This document shows, one piece after another, positions 7,470 through 14,244 of a stretch of 37,051 bases of DNA. Each line of letters begins with the position of its first letter. The first letter of the stretch is position 1. Position numbers and translations under genes: made by a program. This DNA comes from Defluviitaleaceae bacterium (GTDB lineage: Bacteria > Bacillota > Clostridia > Lachnospirales > WRAX01), in NCBI GenBank assembly GCA_009780485.1, contig WQZZ01000008.1, positions 1-37,051 on the forward strand, given 5' to 3'. The notes beneath the pieces were generated by a model that saw only the letters and a program-made list of their open reading frames with translations, searched no databases and was not told where the DNA came from.

Positions 7470-7621
7470 AGAAAAAAATCATATGTGTTGCTCTAACTCT
7501 AGTGACAGTTTTCAGCATTAGTGTTGTTGCGACAGCAGAGGCTTGTGGCGCACAACCCTTCTCTGCACCAATCATCATCACACCAATCATTATTGCCCCA
7601 GACTTAGATACCGATAATTAA
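7466..7621 (+). CDS. Small exported peptide, candidate pheromone of the adjacent regulator (51 aa)
   Basis: This frame overlaps the regulator's stop by ATGA and has GAGGAGGTG 7 bases upstream. The peptide starts MKKKIICVALTLVTVFSISV and continues VATAEA, a clear signal peptide with a likely cleavage after Ala-Glu-Ala. The exported part is about 25 residues: CGAQPFSAPIIITPIIIAP and then DLDTDN. It holds a doubled Pro-Ile-Ile-Ile motif, like the hydrophobic pheromones read by RRNPP receptors. Size, signal peptide, tight coupling to the receptor gene and a terminator 36 bp downstream all fit a PapR/SHP/Phr-like precursor. The mature form cannot be told from sequence. The Cys after the cleavage region could instead point to lipidation. 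Confidence 0.8.
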   Translation: MKKKIICVALTLVTVFSISVVATAEACGAQPFSAPIIITPIIIAPDLDTDN

Positions 7622-7656
7622 TACTTAACAATTGTAAATGATGGCAACCCCCCCTT

Positions 7657-7688
7657 AGAACCGCTAAAATTGGCGGTTCTTTTTTGTT
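7657..7688 (+). terminator. Terminator of the regulator-peptide operon
   Basis: AGAACCGC (7657-7664) pairs with GCGGTTCT (7673-7680), loop of 8, followed by TTTTTTG. Confidence 0.9.
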
Positions 7689-7755
7689 ACTTGAAATACC
7701 CTGTACAGAAAATAACACCCATTTACTAAAAATATGGATTATTTACAAAAAAGAC

Positions 7756-7784
7756 TTGCATTTAATACTGCAATTGGTTATAAT
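7756..7784 (+). promoter_or_regulatory. Promoter of the M29 aminopeptidase with a 300-base leader
   Basis: TTGCAT (7756-7761), 17-bp spacer, TATAAT (7779-7784). The next gene starts at 8093, so the transcript has an untranslated leader of about 300 bases. It contains short hairpins: TTCCC with GGGAA near 7835-7850, CTTGGATT with AATCCAAG near 7895-7920, and CCTAT with ATAGG followed by TTTTATTTT near 7960-7978. The last could act as an attenuator. No ORF of note lies in 7622-8092. Confidence 0.7.
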
Positions 7785-8092
7785 TACAAAAAGACCATTT
7801 TAACTAATAAAATATATAAAAATTAAATACTTGTTTCCCATTTCGGGAATTGTTTCATGCCACTCTAATAAACATTGGGTTGGCTACGATAAACTTGGAT
7901 TGACTGCACTAAAATCCAAGAAATTCACACTCACACTAAAGTTTAATAAAATAACAGCCTATAAATAGGTTTTATTTTGATACTCATTTACAAGCTGGTT
8001 GGGGACTAACAATCTAAACAAATCTCTAAATACCCTATTCAAGCCCAAATTCCAAAAGTAATTAAAATAAATATAATCATTAGGAGGACATT

Positions 8093-9343
8093 ATGAACAC
8101 TATTGTCAAGAAAGAAACAGAAAAAACACTAAGAAATTATGCCAATCTGGTAGTCAAAATCGGAGCAAACGTCCAAAAAGGACAGTTTGTAGTAATCACC
8201 AGCAAGGTGGATTGTGCGTACTTTGCAAGAATGGTGCAAGAATCTGCATTTGATGCTGGGGCTTGTGATGTGGCAATCAACTGGCATGATGAAAAATCAG
8301 CCCGAACCAAGTTTTTGAGAGCAGATGATGAAGTTTTTGACGAATATCCAGAGTGGATGGTAGACCGCCATAAGCAATGGGATGAAAAGGGTGCAGTTTA
8401 CATAAGTATCATTTCAAATGACCCAGATAATTTTAATGGTGTTGACCCAAGCCGTTTAAGGCGTTTTAGCAAGTTGGCAAACTCAAAAAACAAGGCTCAT
8501 TCAGATTTAACTATGGCTAACAAGTTGCGTTGGACGCTTTGTGCTGTGCCATCTCCAGAATGGGCTAAGAAGGTGTTTCCAGAACTTACAGAAGATGAAG
8601 CAATGGAGCGTTTATGGGATTGTATCATAAAGGCTTCTAGGGCTGATGGTGATGACCCTGTGGGGGAATGGAAGAAGCATAGAGAAAGCTTTGTAGACCG
8701 TGTGAGATACCTTAATGAACAGCAATTTGACTTAATTCGTTTTACAAACAGCCTTGGTACGGATATAACCCTTGGTATGCCAAAAGACCATGTTTGGAAA
8801 GGTGGCGGGAGTTTCGATAAGGACGGTATACCTTTTAATCCTAATATCCCAACGGAAGAAATATTTTCAGCACCAGACCGTATGCGGGTTGATGGGCGTG
8901 TGGTTGCGTCTTTGCCTTTGGCGTATCAAGGTAAGTTGGTTGAGGGTATAGACTTGACCTTTGAAAACGGAAAGATTGTTGATTTTAAGGCGAGCAGTAA
9001 CCAAGAAACACTTGCCAATATAATAGAGATGGATGAGGGTAGCGGTAGATTGGGTGAGGTTGCATTAGTTCCTAGCTCATCTCCTATAAATAAGATGAAA
9101 ACGCTGTTTTATAATACACTTTATGATGAAAATGCTTCTTGCCACTTAGCCATAGGAAAAGCGTATCCTAACAGCATAAAAGGCGGGGCTGACCTTTCTA
9201 GTGAGGAATTGCTGAATAGGGGTATCAACACGTCTTTGATTCATGTTGACTTTATGTTTGGCACAGCGGATATGAAGGTTGTTGGCATTAGGGCGGATGG
9301 TAGTGAGGTTGTTATTATTGAGGGTGGGGAATATGTTTTTTGA
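8093..9343 (+). CDS. M29-family aminopeptidase (416 aa)
   Basis: The protein matches the aminopeptidase T/AmpS/PepS family, cytoplasmic metallo-aminopeptidases with two divalent metals. Family landmarks are visible in order: the N-terminal VKIGANVQKGQFVVI strand-turn, GTDITLGMP, NIPTEEIFSAPD with a ligand Glu, DEGSGRLGEVALV with the second Glu, NASCHLAIG with the His, and LIHVDFMFGT with His and Asp. Length is normal for the family. The ATG follows TTAGGAGGAC. It lies in the regulatory cargo module, with a promoter like that of the RRNPP regulator upstream and a terminator downstream. It might trim imported signalling peptides or the RiPP, but it may simply be a housekeeping-type enzyme carried along. 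The catalytic assignment is good; the role is inference. Confidence 0.9.
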   Translation: MNTIVKKETEKTLRNYANLVVKIGANVQKGQFVVITSKVDCAYFARMVQESAFDAGACDVAINWHDEKSARTKFLRADDEVFDEYPEWMVDRHKQWDEKGAVYISIISNDPDNFNGVDPSRLRRFSKLANSKNKAHSDLTMANKLRWTLCAVPSPEWAKKVFPELTEDEAMERLWDCIIKASRADGDDPVGEWKKHRESFVDRVRYLNEQQFDLIRFTNSLGTDITLGMPKDHVWKGGGSFDKDGIPFNPNIPTEEIFSAPDRMRVDGRVVASLPLAYQGKLVEGIDLTFENGKIVDFKASSNQETLANIIEMDEGSGRLGEVALVPSSSPINKMKTLFYNTLYDENASCHLAIGKAYPNSIKGGADLSSEELLNRGINTSLIHVDFMFGTADMKVVGIRADGSEVVIIEGGEYVF

Positions 9344-9423
9344 TAATTCTGAAACGCTCACTTGACAGCCCTAAAATCTAAGGCGATGTATTTTAAGTTA
9401 AATTTCTGCCACAAAACATAGCG

Positions 9424-9465
9424 AAAATGACCACCATTTCTTGGATTTGGATGGTCATTTTAGTA
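9424..9465 (+). terminator. Terminator after the aminopeptidase
   Basis: AAAATGACCA (9424-9433) and TGGTCATTTT (9452-9461) form a 10-bp stem extended by CC/GG inside. With A-run and T-run on either side it can work on both strands. Confidence 0.7.
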
Positions 9466-9538
9466 TGGCGAAATAAGACCTACTTATTAGCCCGTGAGCT
9501 ATGCAAAAATAAAAATCATTTCACAGGAGGAAATTTTT

Positions 9539-10141
9539 ATGACCCATCAAAACAATATCAATAATGGCTATACACATATCAGAGAAGTCCCGACAAATTC
9601 AAGTCTAGAAATAACAAACCTAAGACCATTAAACTCAAGACCGTCAAATATAGCACCACACCCAACTGTAACACCACAAAGACCACAAATACCAACACCA
9701 CAGCCAGACCCACAATCAACCTCGAACACCGCAACACAAGCCGAGAACTTAATACCCACAGAAACCACCCTATCAGGAGTGACACCCGCTAAACCCGCCA
9801 CCAAACCATCCACCCGCAAACGCTCACAACAAGTAATCCTTCGGGTAACGCCCATAGAAAAAGAAAATATCGACAAGAAAAAGTCCGCAACCAAGCACAA
9901 AAGCTATGCGGATTTTTTTATTGATACTATGTCTAGTAAGCGATATGTTACCGTTACTTCTCTTGATGCGGTCTTGACAGAGCTAAAGCATCAAGGTAAC
10001 AACTTAAACCAACTGGCAACCGTTGCAAATGCTACAGGTTCTGTACATTTTGAAAATATCAATGCTACTTTGCGGGAGTATATCAGGGCATACCGCAATC
10101 TGGAGAAGTTGGCTAATGAGGTGCGTTATGGTAATGTTTAG
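9539..10141 (+). CDS. mobC: MobC-type relaxosome accessory protein (200 aa)
   Basis: MobC proteins bind near oriT and help the relaxase open and nick DNA. The C-terminal half (about 95-195) has the family pattern: VILRVTPIEKENIDKK, then YADFFIDTM and ELKHQGNNLNQLATVAN, followed by a helix ending in REYIRAYRNLEKL. The N-terminal 95 residues are Pro/Thr/Gln-rich and look disordered, longer than usual for the family. The ATG at 9539 follows CAGGAGG by 8 bases; an earlier in-frame start has no such site. Relaxase follows 150 bp downstream. A diverged copy of the 5' end lies at 5991. Confidence 0.88.
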   Translation: MTHQNNINNGYTHIREVPTNSSLEITNLRPLNSRPSNIAPHPTVTPQRPQIPTPQPDPQSTSNTATQAENLIPTETTLSGVTPAKPATKPSTRKRSQQVILRVTPIEKENIDKKKSATKHKSYADFFIDTMSSKRYVTVTSLDAVLTELKHQGNNLNQLATVANATGSVHFENINATLREYIRAYRNLEKLANEVRYGNV

Positions 10142-10291
10142 GGGGTATGATGTAGCGACATTTAAGGTGGTGTGTTATGGTGGCGTTTAGAGAATGTGCC
10201 ATAACGTCATTTGCGACAACGTTCAAGAAATTTGGTGTGTATGACATTGCAGAAGCATGGTATGTCGTGTATGACATTGGGGAGGTATGGT

Positions 10292-12007
10292 ATGGCAATA
10301 TTCAGCATCAAAGCACGAAAGAACGGCCCAAAGGCGGGTATTGACTACATAATCGACCCCAAGAAAGCCACTATCACCAGCACACAGTTTTTGGTGGATG
10401 ACTTTGGCATTCGCTCGAATACCGCAGACAATCATGTAAATAACACAGCCCATGACAATCTAACCCACATTCACGCAAATCTTGCGGATAATCACGCAAA
10501 TGTCACAACCAATAATAAAAAACTACCAGACAACCACAAAAACCTTAAAGTTGCCTATGATGAACACCCTAACAATAACATAGACATTGCAACCCATCAC
10601 AGCAACCTTGCAGACAATCACAAAAAACTAGCAGACAACTACGCAAAGCAAATGAAATCCACAGCCCACCGCTTCGGTAAAAACAAAAAAGCTGGTGAGA
10701 GGACATACTACAGCATCATCATATCACCAAATCCCAATGATAATGCCACACCAGAACAATCCCACCAGTTAGCTAGGGAAATTGCAAGACGACTATTCCC
10801 GAAATATGAAGCTGTTATTGCTACCCATACCAATACAGATGATGTACATAGTCACATCATTCTGAATAGTGTCAACTTTGAGGATGGGAAGAAGTTACAA
10901 ATATCAAGAAGCAAGAATGGCTTTGAGAAACACCATGGTTCGTATGGTTGGTATAAAGACCAAGTGCAGGATATAGCCGAGGAATTAGGACTTACCCCCA
11001 CAGATTGGCGGGAGGACACTAGGACAAGACGCATTAAAGAGCGTGAGGGTGAGAAGTTAGGGTTAAAACCCGATTATTCCAGTCATTATGACCAACCCGA
11101 CCACTACCGACAACCCGACCAGCACCAACCCTTACAGCCCACCCAGCCAAGCCATCACACCGAAAGAACTCATTCTACTCAACAAAACCAACCCGACCTT
11201 TCCAACCATCATAGTCAGTATCATCAACTGGACTATAGCTACCAGAATGGTCAAAATAATCAGCGAAACCAGCATTGCCAAAACAACCCCAAAATCCAAC
11301 ATCACAAGCGTAACCAACACACCCATCAAGAACAAGGCATAAAACTCCGTGCTGATGATACAGGGGTTGATTGGGGCGAATTATCATGGAAAGAAAACCT
11401 ACGCCGTTGGATAGATGTAGCCAAGGAACAAACCGCAAGCCGTTCGGAGTTTGAAGCCTATCTCAAAGATAATGCTGGCATAACAATGCCTAGAAACACA
11501 GCGAAGACCGTGAGTTTTAAGCATCCATACCAAACGAAAAACGACACAAACAAAGCGAACTCCACAAATAACACAAACACAAAAAGTACCACAAATACCA
11601 ATAACACCACAACCACAACCATCAGGGGCAACAAACTAGGCGACAACTACACCGCACAGGCAATAGACACCGCCCTAAAAATAACAGCCAAAAGGAGAAA
11701 ATTCAACCATGAATATGAAACTACCAAACAAGCAAGAAACACCGCCACAAACCGCATCAACACCCCAGACCATACAGCACAAGATAATATTGGACGACTT
11801 GTCCATGAGAGTGCTAGAAACCTTAGAGAAGAACAGATTGCAAGACAGCGAAAACTTCGAGAACAGGCTAAACGAGATGCAGAAGCTACTCGCAGAGATG
11901 CAGAAGCAAAACAACAACCAAAACATCAACCTAAACAACAAAATTCGCCAATTACAGAGCCAAAACCACCTATTCAGCCAGACCGTGGCTGGGGTATTGG
12001 CAGATAG
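10292..12007 (+). CDS. mobA: MobA-type relaxase (571 aa)
   Basis: DNA-nicking and strand-transfer enzyme that starts mobilization at oriT. The three-His motif is clear: HTNTDDVHSHIILN with His179, His186 and His188, followed by the conserved helix with HGSYGWYKDQVQDIAEELGL. The N-terminus (MAIFSIKARKNGPKAGIDYI) has the usual strand, but the family's short connector is replaced by about 80 residues of Asn/His-rich repeats (DNHANV, DNHKNL, DNHKKL). A second Gln/His/Asn-rich stretch lies at about 265-350. The start at 10292 has GGGGAGG 8 bases upstream. The last 299 bp overlap the next gene in another frame. The MOBP-like class is inferred from the motif spacing. Confidence 0.88.
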   Translation: MAIFSIKARKNGPKAGIDYIIDPKKATITSTQFLVDDFGIRSNTADNHVNNTAHDNLTHIHANLADNHANVTTNNKKLPDNHKNLKVAYDEHPNNNIDIATHHSNLADNHKKLADNYAKQMKSTAHRFGKNKKAGERTYYSIIISPNPNDNATPEQSHQLAREIARRLFPKYEAVIATHTNTDDVHSHIILNSVNFEDGKKLQISRSKNGFEKHHGSYGWYKDQVQDIAEELGLTPTDWREDTRTRRIKEREGEKLGLKPDYSSHYDQPDHYRQPDQHQPLQPTQPSHHTERTHSTQQNQPDLSNHHSQYHQLDYSYQNGQNNQRNQHCQNNPKIQHHKRNQHTHQEQGIKLRADDTGVDWGELSWKENLRRWIDVAKEQTASRSEFEAYLKDNAGITMPRNTAKTVSFKHPYQTKNDTNKANSTNNTNTKSTTNTNNTTTTTIRGNKLGDNYTAQAIDTALKITAKRRKFNHEYETTKQARNTATNRINTPDHTAQDNIGRLVHESARNLREEQIARQRKLREQAKRDAEATRRDAEAKQQPKHQPKQQNSPITEPKPPIQPDRGWGIGR

Positions 12008-12422
12008 TGTGTCAGCTATAGAAGCGAATATCACACACCATGCCCAAAACACCATAGATACAGTAAGAGTAGATATGTTGACCGAAAACAAGAAAATCTT
12101 CAAAGACAATCAAAAAGCCTTTGAAGAAAGCCGAAAATCCCTCACCGAAAACCATGAACAAGTTAAAAAAGAACAATCCAATTACCTAAAAACAATAAAA
12201 ACCCACCACACCGAAATATCCAAGAAGATGAAAGATTATTCTGTGGGTATTTCGTTATCAGGGTGGCTACTTGTCGCATTGGTTATCGCTATGATGGTGG
12301 CTGTTGCCACGACTAATCTTTGGAATGTGATTATAGCCCTACATTGGGGATGGTGGATTTTGATAATCATTGCTTTGGTTGGGGTTACTTGGTTGATTGT
12401 TTATTGTGTGAGGAATGAATAA
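11709..12422 (+). CDS. Coiled-coil membrane protein overlapping the relaxase gene (237 aa)
   Basis: Residues about 35-180 are a long amphipathic coiled coil rich in Gln, Asn, Glu and Lys. Two membrane segments follow at about 185-205 (LSGWLLVALVIAMMVAVATT) and 213-233. A short charged tail ends in CVRNE. Proteins of this shape follow relaxases in many mobilizable elements (MobB-like) and may anchor the relaxosome at the membrane. The ATG at 11709 has AAAAGGAG about 11 bases upstream, so translation probably begins inside the relaxase gene, giving a 299-bp out-of-frame overlap. The family name is not certain. Confidence 0.75.
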   Translation: MNMKLPNKQETPPQTASTPQTIQHKIILDDLSMRVLETLEKNRLQDSENFENRLNEMQKLLAEMQKQNNNQNINLNNKIRQLQSQNHLFSQTVAGVLADSVSAIEANITHHAQNTIDTVRVDMLTENKKIFKDNQKAFEESRKSLTENHEQVKKEQSNYLKTIKTHHTEISKKMKDYSVGISLSGWLLVALVIAMMVAVATTNLWNVIIALHWGWWILIIIALVGVTWLIVYCVRNE

Positions 12423-12518
12423 TCGGAAGCAACAATTCTTTATCCTTTAGCTATTTGGCACACGACCGTGTAATACTGGTGTTCTGCTATACAATGGACG
12501 GTTGTATGGTTTACCTAC

Positions 12519-12546
12519 TTGACAAGATAATTTCTGGCTGTATAAT
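12519..12546 (+). promoter_or_regulatory. Promoter of the second HTH-TPR regulator
   Basis: Perfect TTGACA (12519-12524), 16-bp spacer, perfect TATAAT (12541-12546). Downstream, TAACATT occurs twice (near 12571 and 12599), a possible operator pair before the ATG at 12617. Confidence 0.8.
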
Positions 12547-12616
12547 TATATAAAGAATAAACACATTTTTTGTAACATTCTGTAAACGCTTTGTTTTATA
12601 ACATTGAGGTGATAAA

Positions 12617-13555
12617 ATGGCCATGTTTCATATAGGCACGCTTATTAAGGAGCAACGAACGGGCAGGGGCGCCACCCTTGACCAGCTATGCAAAGGTATT
12701 TGCCACCGTACAACCTTGATGCGGATTGAGGTCGGCGAACGCACACCTAACAATTTCGTTTTGGCGAAATTGTTAGAACGTCTAGGTTTTCATGCAGAAA
12801 GGTTTTATTTTAGCGGTCAAAGCGAAATAGAACTTCGCTTTTTTAATCTTTACTACGAGATAGAGGGTTGCATCATGGTAGGCGAACTTGCTGATGTCGC
12901 TACCAAAGTCTTCAAACTGGAGCAACTTCATCAAGAGATGAATCGAAGTGAAACGGAAAGCAAAATACGCCAACAAATGATTATGGTTATGAAATGTGCA
13001 TTAGCCCAAAAGGAGAAAGAAGAAGCGTCCAAACGTATTGAGGACGCCAAAAATGCACTTGGATTGACATTAGGTTCATTTAATGAAGTTGATGTATCTA
13101 AGCTGATGATTTCGTATGATGAAATTTCGCTACTCAATATGCTGGCGGCGGCATATGGCGAAAACGGCGAAACGGATAGAGAAATAAATCTACTCTACCG
13201 AACAAAAGAAAGTATGGATAAATATCACATCGACGAATACGAAAAGTCGAGAGGGTACATATTGACACTTTTTAACTTGTCAACTGTTTTGGGATTTGCA
13301 GGGCGACACGAGGAATCTTTGGAAATAACTAATATTGCAATCAAATATTGTGTGATACACAGAAGACTCAACCTTCTCCCTGCCCTAAAATTTAACAAGG
13401 CTTGTTCATTACACTTTTTAGGTAGTGACGAAAACTATAGACGATTAGCCATCGAAGCCGTATACTCACTAAGAAATAACGAGCAGTATACAAGTGCAGC
13501 CAAGCGTAAAGAGTTCGCCGAAAGGGAAATGGGAATCGTATTCCCGTTTTGGTAA
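12617..13555 (+). CDS. Second HTH-TPR regulator, RRNPP/Rgg-like (312 aa)
   Basis: Residues about 5-65 form an XRE-type helix-turn-helix (IGTLIKEQRTGRGATLDQLC, then CHRTTLMRIEVGERTPN and a leucine-rich helix). The remaining 240 residues are helical with TPR-like stretches, for example SLLNMLAAAYGENGETDREI and LFNLSTVLGFAGRHEESLEI. The length is close to Rgg proteins. The ATG follows GAGGTG and a consensus promoter. The gene faces a minus-strand gene for a small exported Cys-rich peptide and stands just upstream of the RiPP operon. In streptococci Rgg-type proteins control radical SAM RiPP operons together with small peptides, so this is the likely local regulator. Its ligand is not known. Confidence 0.82.
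   Translation: MAMFHIGTLIKEQRTGRGATLDQLCKGICHRTTLMRIEVGERTPNNFVLAKLLERLGFHAERFYFSGQSEIELRFFNLYYEIEGCIMVGELADVATKVFKLEQLHQEMNRSETESKIRQQMIMVMKCALAQKEKEEASKRIEDAKNALGLTLGSFNEVDVSKLMISYDEISLLNMLAAAYGENGETDREINLLYRTKESMDKYHIDEYEKSRGYILTLFNLSTVLGFAGRHEESLEITNIAIKYCVIHRRLNLLPALKFNKACSLHFLGSDENYRRLAIEAVYSLRNNEQYTSAAKRKEFAEREMGIVFPFW
13531..13549 (+). terminator. Possible short terminator at the regulator's 3' end
   Basis: GGGAAT (13531-13536) and ATTCCC (13540-13545) with a 3-base loop, followed by GTTTT. It lies within the last codons and is weak. Confidence 0.35.
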
Positions 13556-13591
13556 TCATCGGGGTAACCTGCATTTTAGCTAGCAGTAGGT

Positions 13592-13801
13592 TTACTTATC
13601 AATAGGCTCTCTATCAATATATCGTGAACACCTTGCTTGTGATACCACCTCTTTGCACTCCTGTGACACTTCACAACACTTCGTTTCATTTGCAAAAATT
13701 TGCTTGCCTTGCACAGGTATAGACACCATGACGAGTAGGGTTAAAATTACAACGACTTTATGGCACTTGGTATTCGTTTTTGGGTTTTGAAAAAACTTCA
13801 T
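13592..13801 (-). CDS. Small exported Cys-rich peptide, divergent from the RiPP operon (69 aa)
   Basis: The minus-strand frame has GAGAGGAT 9 bases before its ATG and a consensus promoter at 13853-13880. The N-terminus is basic, residues 16-31 are a hydrophobic core (VVVILTLLVMVSIPVQG), and a possible cleavage follows Ile-Phe-Ala at residue 37. The remaining 32 residues are charged and have four Cys (42, 43, 49, 58). The peptide could be a pheromone precursor read by the adjacent regulator, an immunity peptide for the RiPP, or a second antimicrobial product. It does not resemble the RiPP precursor. Real expression is likely given the promoter and ribosome binding site; the function is open. 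Confidence 0.65.
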   Translation of the reverse strand: MKFFQNPKTNTKCHKVVVILTLLVMVSIPVQGKQIFANETKCCEVSQECKEVVSQARCSRYIDREPIDK

Positions 13802-13852
13802 AACAAATTCATCCTCTCTATAGAAAATACAGAATAACTCATATTTACCATG

Positions 13853-13880
13853 ATTGTAACACGACCTTCCATTTTGTCAA
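13853..13880 (-). promoter_or_regulatory. Promoter of the divergent peptide gene
   Basis: On the minus strand TTGACA (13880-13875), 16-bp spacer, TACAAT (13858-13853). The -35 box overlaps the left end of the 24-bp inverted repeat at 13878-13933. Confidence 0.75.
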
Positions 13881-13933
13881 GGTAGCATTTTAGGCAACAA
13901 GACACGAAGCTTGTTGCCTAAAATGCTACCTTG
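13878..13933. repeat. Perfect 24-bp inverted repeat between divergent promoters
   Basis: The arm at 13878-13901 starts CAAGGTAGCATTTTAGG; the arm at 13910-13933 is its exact reverse complement; the loop is ACACGAAG. The outer ends touch the -35 boxes of the minus-strand peptide promoter and of the RiPP promoter. As RNA on the plus strand it is followed by TTTTTTT, so it can also serve as a strong terminator. An operator and a terminator role are not exclusive. Confidence 0.9.
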
Positions 13934-13959
13934 TTTTTTTCGACAGGAAGTGATATATT
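13931..13959 (+). promoter_or_regulatory. Promoter of the RiPP operon
   Basis: TTGTTT (13931-13936), 17-bp spacer, TATATT (13954-13959) preceded by TGA as an extended -10. The first three bases of the -35 are the end of the inverted repeat. The start codon of the precursor is 65 bp further on. Confidence 0.6.
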
Positions 13960-14023
13960 AAAAGCGGAAATACAATTGTCAGCCAATTATTGGCACTCTA
14001 AGGACAAGAAAGGAGGGTTAACG

Positions 14024-14137
14024 ATGAGAATTTCAAATTTCAAAGCAGAAACAGTACGCACAGTAGTTTCGAGAGTGGCGGGTAGATGCAAAGTTGGAGA
14101 TTGTGCGCAGCGAGCTGAGCAGATGTGCCTTCGCTAA
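14024..14137 (+). CDS. RiPP precursor peptide with three Cys (37 aa)
   Basis: The small gene just before a radical SAM maturase is the expected precursor. The ATG at 14024 follows AAAGGAGGG by 6 bases; an upstream in-frame start at 13931 lies in the promoter and is rejected. The leader (about residues 1-21) is basic and contains MRISNFKAETVRTVVSR. The likely core CKVGDCAQRAEQMCLR has Cys at 22, 27 and 35 (spacing x4 and x7). Cys-rich cores with SPASM-type partners usually gain thioether links, as in sactipeptides and ranthipeptides. There is no double-Gly cleavage site; Ala-Gly-Arg at 19-21 is a possible site. I do not recognise the sequence family. Confidence 0.8.
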   Translation: MRISNFKAETVRTVVSRVAGRCKVGDCAQRAEQMCLR

Positions 14138-14157
14138 GTAGATTTAGTATGTAGTGT

Positions 14158-14215
14158 GGCAGCACTCACTAAAAATGATGTACATATTTATATGTAGACA
14201 TAGTGATGTGCTGCC
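14158..14215 (+). promoter_or_regulatory. Stem-loop between precursor and maturase genes
   Basis: GGCAGCAC plus TCACTA (14158-14171) pairs with TAGTGA, a bulged T, and GTGCTGCC (14201-14215). Inside, TACATA and TATGTA form a second stem. No T-run follows, so it is more likely an RNA-stability or partial-stop element that keeps precursor levels above enzyme levels. Confidence 0.7.
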
Positions 14216-14244
14216 CTACTACAAAAATAGAGGAGGGAAGCTTC

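Noticed and set aside
14203-14244. Upstream start of the radical SAM protein
   Set aside because: The ATG at 14203 lies in the stem-loop and lacks a ribosome binding site; the ATG at 14245 has AGGAGGG and begins directly before the conserved domain.
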